This document shows positions 8,529 to 15,675 of a DNA stretch of 22,436 nt, piece after piece. A program made the translations under genes and the position numbers. Within the stretch, counting starts at the first letter, position 1. The number at the start of each line of letters is the position of its first letter. The stretch is from Undibacterium sp. (lineage in GTDB: Bacteria > Pseudomonadota > Gammaproteobacteria > Burkholderiales > Burkholderiaceae_D): assembly GCA_019752975.1 (NCBI GenBank), contig JAIELM010000312.1, positions 1 through 22,436 on the forward strand, read 5' to 3'. The notes beneath the pieces are model-generated. The model worked only from the letters and a program-made list of their open reading frames with translations, made no database searches and had not been told where the DNA came from.

Positions 8529-9995
8529 ATGTTCGCTGCCGTTGACCTTGGTTCAAATAGTTTTCGTCTGCACATCGGTAAGCACGATGGAAATATGATT
8601 CGGGTAATCAAAAGCGCACGCGACCCAATACGCTTAGCCGCTGGTTTAGATGGGCAAGCTAATCTTAGTCGGGAGTCCATGAATAGGGCAATTGCTTGCT
8701 TAGTGCGGTTTAAAGAAATCTTGGACGCTGAAACCGGAAGTGAAGAATTGGTAGTCAGAGTAGTGGCAACCAATACGGTGCGGATTGCTAAGAACGCTGC
8801 ACAGTTCTTACTTGAGGCCGAGGCAGCCATAGGTCGCCCAATTGAAGTGATCTCGGGCGAAGAAGAGGGTCGTTTGATTTACATGGGTGTTTCCAATTCA
8901 CTCGCTATCCCCGCTGAACGAAGATTGGTGATTGATATTGGCGGTGGTTCTACCGAAATTATTTTAGGACGTGGGCAAGAAATCGTGAAGGTGGAATCCT
9001 TCGCCATAGGGACGGTCAAAACGAGTTCCAATTTTTTCCCAGAAGGAAAAATTACCGCACAAGGTTTTGAGTCCGCGGTGTTGGGTGTGCGCTCGTTGTT
9101 GGAGGATGCAACGCCTTCATATCAACCTGATTTTTGGCGCAATGCCTACGGCTCTTCTGGAACGGTGCGTGCCATTTCGGACGCCTTGGCCAAGAACGGT
9201 TTCGGGGATGCACAAGTGACACTGAAGAAATTGATCGCTTTACGTGATTACTGCGTCGATAAAGGTGCTGTCGATGATTTGAATTTAGCGGGAATTAAGC
9301 CTGAACGCGTCGCCATGGTGATTGGTGGTCTCGCGATCTTGATTGGTCTCTTTCAAGAATTGAATATTGAAGTTCTGCACCCAATCGAAGCTGGTTTGCG
9401 TATGGGGGTCATGTGGGATTTGTATTTGCGTTCGACTAAACGTGATCGACGTGAGCAATCAGTATATGACCTTGTGGCGCAATTTCGCGCCGATAAGGGG
9501 CGGGCTGATTTGGTTGCTGATATGGCGCGTTCTTTGTACGCACAACTTAAACCAAACAACGAAAACTTAAATAATTATGTGGTGTGGAGTGCTCTGCTGC
9601 ACGAAATAGGCATGGTGGTGTCGCATACTGGTTATCACAAACATGGCAGTTACTTAGTGGAGAACGCCGATATCGCAGGGTTTACCACACGTGAACAGCG
9701 CGTCATGAGCCGATTAGTCCTCAGTCAAAAAGGCAATCTGCGAAAAGTCGGCGATGCTTTTGCAGATCTAGATTTTGCTAAAGCGGTATTGGCATTGAGG
9801 CTTTCAGTCACCTTTATGCACTCACGCATAGCGTTAGATTACGTAGATTTTAGCCTGAAAATGAAACACAAAATCGAACTGGAAATTAAACAAGCTTGGG
9901 TCAGTTTGCATCCCACTGTGGCATTTTGGTTGCAAAAGGAAATTGAATGCTGGCGCGAGATAGGGATAGAGTTTGTAGTGCGGGCGAACGTTTAG
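8529..9995 (+). CDS. ppx: Exopolyphosphatase (Ppx/GppA family)
   Basis: This 488-residue protein has an actin-like ASKHA Ppx/GppA domain in its N-terminal ~300 residues and an HD-like helical domain after about 315. The nucleotide/phosphate-binding loops are VDLGSNSF (5-12) and IDIGGGSTE (D136), and the catalytic glutamate region is SGEEEGRLIYMG (E111-E113). The family processively removes terminal phosphate from polyphosphate, or hydrolyses pppGpp when GppA-like; length and betaproteobacterial context favour Ppx, but the two are not cleanly separable by eye. AAGGAAAG (8518-8525) sits just before the ATG, supporting this start. ppk, its frequent partner, is not adjacent. A Pho-box-like site lies 133 bp upstream, so phosphate starvation may regulate it. 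Confidence 0.9.
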   Translation: MFAAVDLGSNSFRLHIGKHDGNMIRVIKSARDPIRLAAGLDGQANLSRESMNRAIACLVRFKEILDAETGSEELVVRVVATNTVRIAKNAAQFLLEAEAAIGRPIEVISGEEEGRLIYMGVSNSLAIPAERRLVIDIGGGSTEIILGRGQEIVKVESFAIGTVKTSSNFFPEGKITAQGFESAVLGVRSLLEDATPSYQPDFWRNAYGSSGTVRAISDALAKNGFGDAQVTLKKLIALRDYCVDKGAVDDLNLAGIKPERVAMVIGGLAILIGLFQELNIEVLHPIEAGLRMGVMWDLYLRSTKRDRREQSVYDLVAQFRADKGRADLVADMARSLYAQLKPNNENLNNYVVWSALLHEIGMVVSHTGYHKHGSYLVENADIAGFTTREQRVMSRLVLSQKGNLRKVGDAFADLDFAKAVLALRLSVTFMHSRIALDYVDFSLKMKHKIELEIKQAWVSLHPTVAFWLQKEIECWREIGIEFVVRANV

Positions 9996-10130
9996 TTTTA
10001 CCCAGAATAAGTCAGAAGAATATGGTTACTCTGCTGTATAGGACAGTAGAAGTAAGATTCTCCTTGAGTTATTGGTTTAAATTGTTTATATTATTTAGGC
10101 GGTTTATATTTATTTTTTATTGGAGATATG

Positions 10131-10787
10131 ATGACTACCACGAGCAACCCGAAAGGCAAGGAGAAATTGAATGGCAAGGCACCCGTTGTTCCTGCTAAAA
10201 CCATCGCCACAGCGGCCAAAATTGAGGCAGTAAAATTGACTGCCGCTAAAGCGGTGGCGAAAGCGCCAGAAGCACCGATGGGAGTTACGCCAGAAGTGAA
10301 GCTTGCAACTAAGCCCGTAGCTAAAACAGCGACTAAAGCTGCAACTAACGCAGTGACTAAAGCTGCAACTAAGGCTGCAACTAAGGCTGCAACTAAGCCA
10401 GCGACCAAAACGGCAACTAAGCCTGCAACTAAGGCTGCAACTAAGTTAGCCGCTAAACCAACTGTAGCAACGAAACCGAGCACAAAAAAAGTGATCGTAG
10501 CAAGGCCTGAGAAAACGCCTGTAACGCCGGTAAAGGCAGTAGCTGTAGCCAAGGAAAAGGTAAAAAAACCAAAATTGGTTCGCGATAGTTTTACCATGCC
10601 TGAGTTAGAATATGCGGTCTTAAACGATGTTAAAAAACGCTGCATCAGCGCCGGTATAGAAGTGAAAAAGAGTCAGTTGCTACGAGTAGGGTTAGCCTTA
10701 TTGAAGGCGGTCGATGTCAAGACGCTTAAAGGTCTGATCGCTGATTTGCCTACGCTGAAAGCAGGACGTCCTAAGCTGGAAAAGTGA
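10131..10787 (+). CDS. Histone H1/AlgP-like alanine-lysine-rich protein with conserved C-terminal domain
   Basis: This 218-residue basic protein has two parts. Residues 1-147 are low complexity, dominated by Ala, Thr, Lys and Pro with a run of (A/P)ATK tetrapeptides (about 58-110), like the tails of AlgP and bacterial H1 homologues that bind DNA electrostatically. Residues 148-216 form a compact helical domain (starting KLVRDSFTMPE, ending AGRPK) that I recognise from Burkholderiales proteins of unknown function. Nucleoid or nucleic-acid binding is likely but not proven; a phasin-like role is a weaker alternative. The start at 10131 is preferred over the adjacent ATG at 10128 because GGAG (10122-10125) is then 5 rather than 2 bases away. 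A strong terminator follows, so the gene is probably monocistronic. Confidence 0.75.
   Translation: MTTTSNPKGKEKLNGKAPVVPAKTIATAAKIEAVKLTAAKAVAKAPEAPMGVTPEVKLATKPVAKTATKAATNAVTKAATKAATKAATKPATKTATKPATKAATKLAAKPTVATKPSTKKVIVARPEKTPVTPVKAVAVAKEKVKKPKLVRDSFTMPELEYAVLNDVKKRCISAGIEVKKSQLLRVGLALLKAVDVKTLKGLIADLPTLKAGRPKLEK
10305..10459 (+). repeat. 12-bp coding tandem repeat encoding AATK units
   Basis: About 13 imperfect copies of a 12-bp unit related to GCTGCAACTAAG encode (A/P)ATK tetrapeptides inside the H1-like gene. Several neighbouring copies are identical (about 10363-10398 and 10424-10447), which suggests recent in-frame expansion. Copy number is likely to vary between strains. Confidence 0.85.
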
Positions 10788-10807
10788 ATACCGGCTTTTT
10801 TCTATAG

Positions 10808-10838
10808 AAACCACGATGAACTATCGTGGTTTTTTTTC
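10808..10838 (+). terminator. Rho-independent terminator after the H1-like gene
   Basis: AAACCACGAT (10808-10817) pairs with ATCGTGGTTT (10823-10832) around a GAACT loop, and a run of T follows. The stem lies 21 bp after the stop codon. Confidence 0.93.
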
Positions 10839-10868
10839 GGCAAAAAAACTTCCATTTTTAAAAACATA

Positions 10869-10890
10869 GTGTTATAGTTCGCTACAACAC
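10869..10890. promoter_or_regulatory. Inverted repeat overlapping the gntR -10 region (candidate GntR operator)
   Basis: GTGTTATAG (10869-10877) and CTACAACAC (10882-10890) are inverted around TTCG with one mismatch. The GT...AC ends match the general GntR operator layout. A -10-like TATAGT (10873-10878) lies inside it, so bound repressor would block transcription. Confidence 0.5.
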
Positions 10891-10894
10891 CGAT

Positions 10895-10909
10895 GCACTA
10901 AATTAGTGC
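10895..10909. promoter_or_regulatory. Perfect 15-bp palindrome between the promoter and gntR
   Basis: GCACTAA and TTAGTGC flank a single central A, giving a perfect palindrome 4 bp after the first inverted repeat and 33 bp before the gntR ATG. It may be a second operator half-turn or an independent site for another regulator. Confidence 0.5.
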
Positions 10910-10942
10910 TAACAGTGGTACTCGAAAAAGAGAAGGTGAACT

Positions 10943-11308
10943 ATGGCAATAACTTGGAATGACAATGCGCCGATTTATCGGCAACTTAAAGAGCGGGTAG
11001 TAATGATGATTTTGGATGGCAGTTTAAAGGCCGGCGACGCACTGCCTTCAGTGCGTCAGATTGCGGCTGATTTTCAGCTTAATCCCATCACCATATCACG
11101 CGCTTATCAAGAACTGGTGGATGAAAACATCGTCGAAAAAAGAAGGGGACTCGGTATGTATGTAATCGAAGGTGGGGTAGAGCAATTGTTAGCGAGCGAA
11201 CGTGAACGTTTTATTCGTGACGAGTGGCCTACGGTGCTCGCAAGAATGGCGCGCCTAGGATTGGATGTGGAAATGCTGGCACAAATTACTTCCAAAGGGA
11301 AACTATGA
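10943..11308 (+). CDS. GntR-family transcriptional regulator, YtrA subfamily
   Basis: This 121-residue protein has an N-terminal winged helix-turn-helix (about 12-74) containing the GntR hallmarks LPSVRQIAADFQLNPITISRAY and GLGMYV, then only ~45 residues of helical C-terminal extension. That short tail, with no ligand-binding domain, marks the YtrA subfamily, whose members usually repress their own operon together with an ABC transporter. The arrangement here fits exactly: its TGA overlaps the ATPase start, and two dyads lie in its promoter region. AGAAGG before the ATG supports this start. The inducing signal is unknown; in characterised Firmicute relatives it is cell-envelope stress. Self-repression is inferred. 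Confidence 0.9.
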   Translation: MAITWNDNAPIYRQLKERVVMMILDGSLKAGDALPSVRQIAADFQLNPITISRAYQELVDENIVEKRRGLGMYVIEGGVEQLLASERERFIRDEWPTVLARMARLGLDVEMLAQITSKGKL

Positions 11309-12162
11309 TGCCTAACTTAATTAGTGCCAAAGGCCTGTCTAAATCCTACGGAAAAAAAATTGCCTTAGCTGGTATCGATTTTGAGATTCCTGCAGGCCGC
11401 ATCGTCGGCCTCATTGGTCCTAATGGTTCGGGTAAAACGACTAGTTTACATGCGATCTTGGGACTGACTGATTTTGAAGGCGAACTCTCAGTCTTGGGTT
11501 TTGACCCGCGTCGTGAACGCGAGCAATTGATGAATCAAGTGTGTTTTATCGCCGACGTAGCGATCTTGCCGCGCTGGTTGCGAGTGGCCGATGCGATTGA
11601 TTTTGTCGAAGGGGTACATCCCAAGTTTAACCGCGCTAAGGCCGAAAGCTATCTGGCTAAGACGAAGTTAGAACCCAAGATGAAAGTTAAAGCCATGTCC
11701 AAGGGCATGGTGACGCAACTCCATTTGGCCTTAATGATGGCTATAGATGCACAAATTCTGGTTTTAGATGAACCGACTTTAGGGCTAGACATCGTGTATC
11801 GAAAAATGTTTTACCAGCAGCTGTTAGAGGATTATTTTGACGAAAATAAAACGATCATCATCACTACCCATCAAGTCGAAGAGGTCGAACATATTTTGAC
11901 TGATCTACTCTTTATTAATGAAGGAAAAATCGTCCTGCACGCCAGCATGGATGAAGTCGCCGAACGCTTTACCGAAGTACTAGTCCATGCGGAACACGCC
12001 AATGCCGCGCAACTATTGAAGCCGCTAGAGCAAAAAAGTACCTTCGGTAAAACCACCATGTTATTTGATGGGATAGCCAAACAAGAGTTAGCCGCATTAG
12101 GCGAGTTACGCAATATCAGCGTGGCCGATTTATTTTTAGCGATGATGAAGGGAGTCTATTAG
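11308..12162 (+). CDS. ABC transporter ATP-binding protein (YtrB-like)
   Basis: This 284-residue ATPase has Walker A GPNGSGKTT (37-45), a signature motif reading MSKGM (130-134) instead of LSGGQ, Walker B LVLDEPT (D154/E155) and the switch His188 in TTHQ. The MSKGM variant is common in YtrB-type and related ABC-2 exporters whose genes follow a YtrA regulator. It should energise the permease encoded next. Two ATGs are possible, at 11305 and 11308; AAAGGGA (11294-11300) is better spaced to 11308, which gives a TGATG overlap with the gntR stop. Longer readings from 11224 would run through gntR and are rejected. The transported substrate is unknown; export or envelope maintenance is more likely than nutrient uptake because no binding protein is encoded. 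Confidence 0.88.
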   Translation: MPNLISAKGLSKSYGKKIALAGIDFEIPAGRIVGLIGPNGSGKTTSLHAILGLTDFEGELSVLGFDPRREREQLMNQVCFIADVAILPRWLRVADAIDFVEGVHPKFNRAKAESYLAKTKLEPKMKVKAMSKGMVTQLHLALMMAIDAQILVLDEPTLGLDIVYRKMFYQQLLEDYFDENKTIIITTHQVEEVEHILTDLLFINEGKIVLHASMDEVAERFTEVLVHAEHANAAQLLKPLEQKSTFGKTTMLFDGIAKQELAALGELRNISVADLFLAMMKGVY

Positions 12163-13319
12163 TGAAAACTCAAACGAGTACGCAAACAAAAGTGCAAAAC
12201 AAGTTTCAACGCAATCTCAAAACCATTTTTTGGCTAGTCAGGCGGGAGTGGTGGGAATACCCTGCTATGTTTAAATGGTTACCTGTCGTTGTGGCGAGTT
12301 TAATCGCCGTATCGGTGCTGTGTATGGTGATAGTAATGAGTATGGCAAACGAAGATAAGCGATTTATCGGGACTTTTTATATGCCCGGCAATCAGCCATT
12401 GGCAGACTATGTACCTGGAAATGTGTCTGCTGGAGAACCTAGGAAAGCGCCGAGTGGAGATGAGATTGAAAAAGACCTGATCAAGTTTAAAGATCGAAGT
12501 CTAGTAAAAATGAGCGCCGATTTGACACCAATACAAATGCGGCGTTTTGAAAATGTGGTGGCGACATGGTTCACTAACCTTTCCATGCCAGTATTTATCC
12601 TCTTTGGTTTGATGGCAGCTTTTTATGCCAGTAGCAACCTACATAGCGAGCGGTCAGACAGAAGTATTTTATTTTGGAAGTCACTGCCTTTTTCTGATAC
12701 ACAGGCTGTGTTGGCAAAGTTGATGTTTGTATTGATTGTTGCTCCCTTGTTTGCTTTGGTGGTGAGTTTTATTGCGTGGTTAGCAGCACTACTTGGTGTG
12801 TGCATCGCTTACGCAGCTTATGGTGAGTGGTTGTTCGCAAGATTTTTTATGTGTGTGACTACTTATACTTCTCCCCTAAGTTTTCTTGCAATTTATCCCG
12901 TGTATCTGCTTTGGAGTTTGCCAATTTTTTCTTGGTTTTTTATGGTGTCAGCGTGGGCAAAGAAACATGCACAGGCATTGGCATTTGGCTTTCCTTTTTT
13001 TATGTTATTGGCCAGTGTGTTTGTTTCGAAAGTCCAGTTGTTTGGTATGGTTTTATCGGAGAGCGTAGTGGAGAAAGGAGCGACTTGGTTGAGTGCCGTC
13101 TTACTGCGTCAGATCGCGAGCATCTTTCCAGGGAGTTGGTTCTATTTTCAGCGGGATGCAGGGTTAACGATTTGGGAAAATAATCGCGTAAATATCAATC
13201 TCTTAGTCAGTAATTCTTGGGGAAGCTTAGCCGAACCACAAGTATGGATCGCTTTCGTCATAAGCATAGGTTTCATTCTTGTGACCATACGCCTACGTAA
13301 AACCGGAGTGGAAATATAA
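12162..13319 (+). CDS. ABC-2-type transporter permease
   Basis: This 385-residue integral membrane protein starts at GTG 12162, overlapping the ATPase TAG by one base, with AAGGGAG (12148-12154) 7 bases before it. Hydrophobic segments lie at about 40-61, 140-157, 186-218 (one long or two short), 240-264, 271-290 and 360-377, so about six to seven membrane spans. A polar domain of ~75 residues (62-138) separates the first two, as in many ABC-2 exporters. The N-terminal WLVRREWWEYP is typical of permeases in YtrA-linked operons. With the ATPase it should form a dimeric exporter in the inner membrane. It is the last gene of the operon; the next gene converges. Family assignment rests on topology and context, not a catalytic motif. 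Confidence 0.85.
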   Translation: MKTQTSTQTKVQNKFQRNLKTIFWLVRREWWEYPAMFKWLPVVVASLIAVSVLCMVIVMSMANEDKRFIGTFYMPGNQPLADYVPGNVSAGEPRKAPSGDEIEKDLIKFKDRSLVKMSADLTPIQMRRFENVVATWFTNLSMPVFILFGLMAAFYASSNLHSERSDRSILFWKSLPFSDTQAVLAKLMFVLIVAPLFALVVSFIAWLAALLGVCIAYAAYGEWLFARFFMCVTTYTSPLSFLAIYPVYLLWSLPIFSWFFMVSAWAKKHAQALAFGFPFFMLLASVFVSKVQLFGMVLSESVVEKGATWLSAVLLRQIASIFPGSWFYFQRDAGLTIWENNRVNINLLVSNSWGSLAEPQVWIAFVISIGFILVTIRLRKTGVEI

Positions 13320-13385
13320 GTGCAATTTCGTACTCTTAGGGGTAATCCTTAGTCTTCTTGAAGTGTGGTTTTGCAGGGAAGAAAT

Positions 13386-13439
13386 GCGTAACGCCTTCCA
13401 CTATTTTGGGTGCCAATCGCGCCACGGAAGGTGCTACGC
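13386..13439. repeat. Imperfect inverted repeat between convergent genes
   Basis: GCGTAACGCCTTCC (13386-13399) and GGAAGGTGCTACGC (13426-13439) pair at 12 of 14 positions around a 26-nt loop. It lies in the 153-bp gap between the convergent permease and lipoprotein genes, where no U-tailed terminator is visible, so it may end transcripts in a factor-dependent way. Confidence 0.4.
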
Positions 13440-13472
13440 TTGGCTTCTCAACTTCAATCGCCTTTTCGAGGA

Positions 13473-14123
13473 TTACAAAATCACCCATCTTCCCGACTGA
13501 TAACTCACCCTTACTCTATCTCCAATACGAAATTGCCCTACATTGTCGAGTATCACTGCTTGGTTGCGTCCATTTTCTAAGCGTAAAGTGATTTCTGTTC
13601 TGACTCTTTGTTCGGTGTTGGAATGATCAATTTCATTACCAATTACACCGCCGATAATCGCACCGCCTACGGTGGCTACTGCGCGACCCGCACTGTCATC
13701 GTTACGCTCATGGTGGCGGCCATAGCCTCTGCGATCATATTGACGTGAACTGTGTTCATCTCCTCGACCCAGTTGATTACCTATGATGCCACCGATCAGC
13801 GCACCGACCAGCGCGCCGCCTCCACCGCTTTCACGTCGGACTTCGGCGACATTTCTGATGCCTACAATTTGTGCGATTTCGCTGGTGGCTTGTTGGTAGC
13901 TCTGTTCTTGGTAGCGTTGAGTGTATTGTGGTTGATTTTGGCTAGCGTAAGGCTGTTGGTAGGGTTGTTGGTAAGTCTGTTGGTAGGGTTCTTGATATTG
14001 ACTTGGATACTGCGTGGTGTAGCCGTCGTTGCTTCTGACAGAATTGGAATACGGTCTATGCACGACGCAGCCGCTTAATTGCGTGATGGCCACGACGGCG
14101 CAAATGAGGGTGAGGTTTTTCAT
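13473..14123 (-). CDS. Glycine-zipper 2TM lipoprotein (17-kDa surface antigen/SlyB-like)
   Basis: This 216-residue protein starts with a lipoprotein signal peptide ending in lipobox LSGC (Cys19); the residue after Cys is Val, so retention by an Asp+2 signal is not expected and the outer membrane is likely. Residues 38-78 are a Tyr/Gln/Pro-rich tract with near-repeats of the type QQPYQQ. Two glycine-zipper segments (about 99-121 and 144-165) flank a basic linker, matching the glycine-zipper 2TM domain of the Rickettsia 17-kDa antigen and SlyB families. The C-terminus (about 172-216) is a small beta-rich domain ending RVRVSYQSGRWVIL. AGGA lies 7 nt before the ATG. The family is linked to outer-membrane integrity, with no precise function known. 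The Q/Y/P tract is longer than I would expect. Confidence 0.85.
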   Translation of the reverse strand: MKNLTLICAVVAITQLSGCVVHRPYSNSVRSNDGYTTQYPSQYQEPYQQTYQQPYQQPYASQNQPQYTQRYQEQSYQQATSEIAQIVGIRNVAEVRRESGGGGALVGALIGGIIGNQLGRGDEHSSRQYDRRGYGRHHERNDDSAGRAVATVGGAIIGGVIGNEIDHSNTEQRVRTEITLRLENGRNQAVILDNVGQFRIGDRVRVSYQSGRWVIL

Positions 14124-14241
14124 AATGTGTCCTAGCTTTTCGTATGTTTCATAATAGCTTAGGAACGCGCTCAGAGAAGTCTTCGTTGACGCTTATTTCT
14201 CTTTAGTTGTAAGGTACTGAGCGCTGATACTTTGGGTCGCG

Positions 14242-15483
14242 TTAGATGATGCCTGCAGAGGCTAATTGCGCAATTTTTTCTGCTGTGTAGTCTAAGCGCT
14301 CACGCAATATCTGTTCGGTGTGTTGTCCCAATAAAGGAGGGGGATTTTGGTCCGGTATCGGGGTGGCCGACATTTTTATCGGGTTGGCGACTAAATTGAC
14401 CTGTCCGGCACTGGGATGGTCTAGTTTGATTGCCATTTCCCTTGCGATGACTTGAGGATGGTCGAAGACTTCTGCTAAATTATTAATCGGGCCGCAAGGT
14501 ACGCCTACTTGCTCTAATTGTTCTATCCATTCTTTTTTACTTTTGCGCTGTATCATTTCGGCTAGTAATGGGACGAGAATTTCGCGGTTTTGTACGCGTA
14601 GCGGATTGCTGCTAAAGCGTGGGTCGGTAGCTAGTTCTGTGCAGCCACCCACATCGAGTAATAATTGATATTGTTTATCGTTGCCAGCGGCGATGATGAT
14701 GTGGCCGTCCGAGGTAGCAAAAGTTTGATATGGGACGATATTTTGATGCGCATTACCCCAACGCTTGGGTGCTTGTCCACTGGTCAGGTAATTGCTCCCC
14801 ATATTCGCCAGCATCGCCACCTGTACATCGAGTAAGGCCAAGTCTAGATATTGCCCTTCACCGGTTTTGTCGCGGTGGGTAAGCGCTGCCATCACGGCGA
14901 TAGTGGCATACATGCCGGTCATCAAATCAGCGACTGCTACACCGGCTTTTTGTGGGCCTCCGCCTGGCAGTTCATCCCGTTCTCCGGTGAGCGACATTAA
15001 GCCGCCCATACCTTGGATAATGAAGTCGTAACCAGCGCGTGCGGCGTAGGGGCCGGTTTGTCCAAATCCAGTAATCGAGCAATACACGAGGTCGGGTTTG
15101 AGTTGCTTTAGGCTTTCATAATCGAGACCATATTTTTTGAGTTGACCGAGTTTGTAGTTTTCCAAAACCACGTCCGATTGTTGGACCAGCTGGCGTATGA
15201 TGTCTTGTCCTTCGGAGCTGGCGATATCTACGGTGATGGCGAATTTTCCGCGATTGGCAGCGAGATAATAGGCTGCTTCTGTGGTATTTTCTCCGTCTTG
15301 ATCTTGCAGGTACGGCGGTCCCCAACTGCGGGTATCATCGCCTACTTCGGGACGCTCAACTTTGATCACTTCGGCACCGAGGTCGGCCAGATTTTGTGCG
15401 CACCAAGGACCAGCTAAGACGCGAGTTAAATCGAGCACACGCAGGTGACCTAGTGCGCTCTTGTTGGTTTTTGTGTTTTGCAT
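14242..15483 (-). CDS. CaiB/BaiF (class III) CoA-transferase family protein
   Basis: This 413-residue enzyme has the usual length and fold signature of class III CoA-transferases. It starts with the LRVLDLTRVLAGPWCAQ stretch near residue 14 and carries AANRGK (75-80), the GYDFIIQGMGGLMS region (151-164), and the catalytic aspartate D186 in VADLMTGMYA, which forms the acyl-aspartyl intermediate. The family moves CoA between organic acids (formyl-, carnitine-, succinyl-CoA:acid types). The short N-terminus and VLAGPWC resemble succinyl-CoA:glutarate-type members often found with glutaryl-CoA dehydrogenase, but no such gene is present here, so the substrate is open. No clear ribosome site precedes the ATG. 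A MITE-like insertion lies 46 bp upstream, beyond its start, and may affect its promoter. Confidence 0.9.
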   Translation of the reverse strand: MQNTKTNKSALGHLRVLDLTRVLAGPWCAQNLADLGAEVIKVERPEVGDDTRSWGPPYLQDQDGENTTEAAYYLAANRGKFAITVDIASSEGQDIIRQLVQQSDVVLENYKLGQLKKYGLDYESLKQLKPDLVYCSITGFGQTGPYAARAGYDFIIQGMGGLMSLTGERDELPGGGPQKAGVAVADLMTGMYATIAVMAALTHRDKTGEGQYLDLALLDVQVAMLANMGSNYLTSGQAPKRWGNAHQNIVPYQTFATSDGHIIIAAGNDKQYQLLLDVGGCTELATDPRFSSNPLRVQNREILVPLLAEMIQRKSKKEWIEQLEQVGVPCGPINNLAEVFDHPQVIAREMAIKLDHPSAGQVNLVANPIKMSATPIPDQNPPPLLGQHTEQILRERLDYTAEKIAQLASAGII

Positions 15484-15528
15484 GAATGTTGGGATTGGCT
15501 GTATTTTGCGGCGTATCAGTTAGGACTT

Positions 15529-15655
15529 ATCAGTTAGGACTTACGTAAAATTGCGCTGGCTAGACGCAGAGCCGAAGGTAGTACTTTAGTACCTTAGTTT
15601 AGCAAACGGCGATAGCAACAACGCCAATGTCTGTTTTGCGTAAGTCCTATCAGTT
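15529..15655. mobile_element. MITE-like element with 15-bp inverted termini and 7-bp flanking direct repeats
   Basis: A 113-bp segment (15536-15648) begins AGGACTTACGTAAAA and ends TTTTGCGTAAGTCCT; the ends are inverted copies with one mismatch. Exact ATCAGTT heptamers flank it (15529-15535 and 15649-15655), as a target-site duplication would. The 14-bp left junction (ATCAGTTAGGACTT) is itself duplicated in tandem at 15515-15528. The interior has no gene but contains a small palindrome near 15574-15596. It is a plausible non-autonomous transposon between the CoA-transferase and phosphodiesterase genes; the parent IS is not identified. Confidence 0.65.
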
Positions 15656-15675
15656 TATATCAATAGGAGAATAAC

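Noticed and set aside
10091..10645. 184-codon minus-strand frame rich in Val, Ala, Leu and Gly
   Set aside because: It is the antisense of the AATK repeat tract of the H1-like gene; the repeats keep the opposite frame open. It has no ribosome site or family resemblance.
11224..11307. Extended start for the ABC ATPase
   Set aside because: It would overlap most of the 3' end of gntR and add residues outside the family; the SD-backed ATG at 11308 (or 11305) is better.
13320..14241. Plus-strand frames across the lipoprotein gene (13358-13591, 13752-14078)
   Set aside because: They are shadows of the lipoprotein gene and the convergent gap; the minus-strand gene has a lipobox, glycine zippers and a ribosome site.
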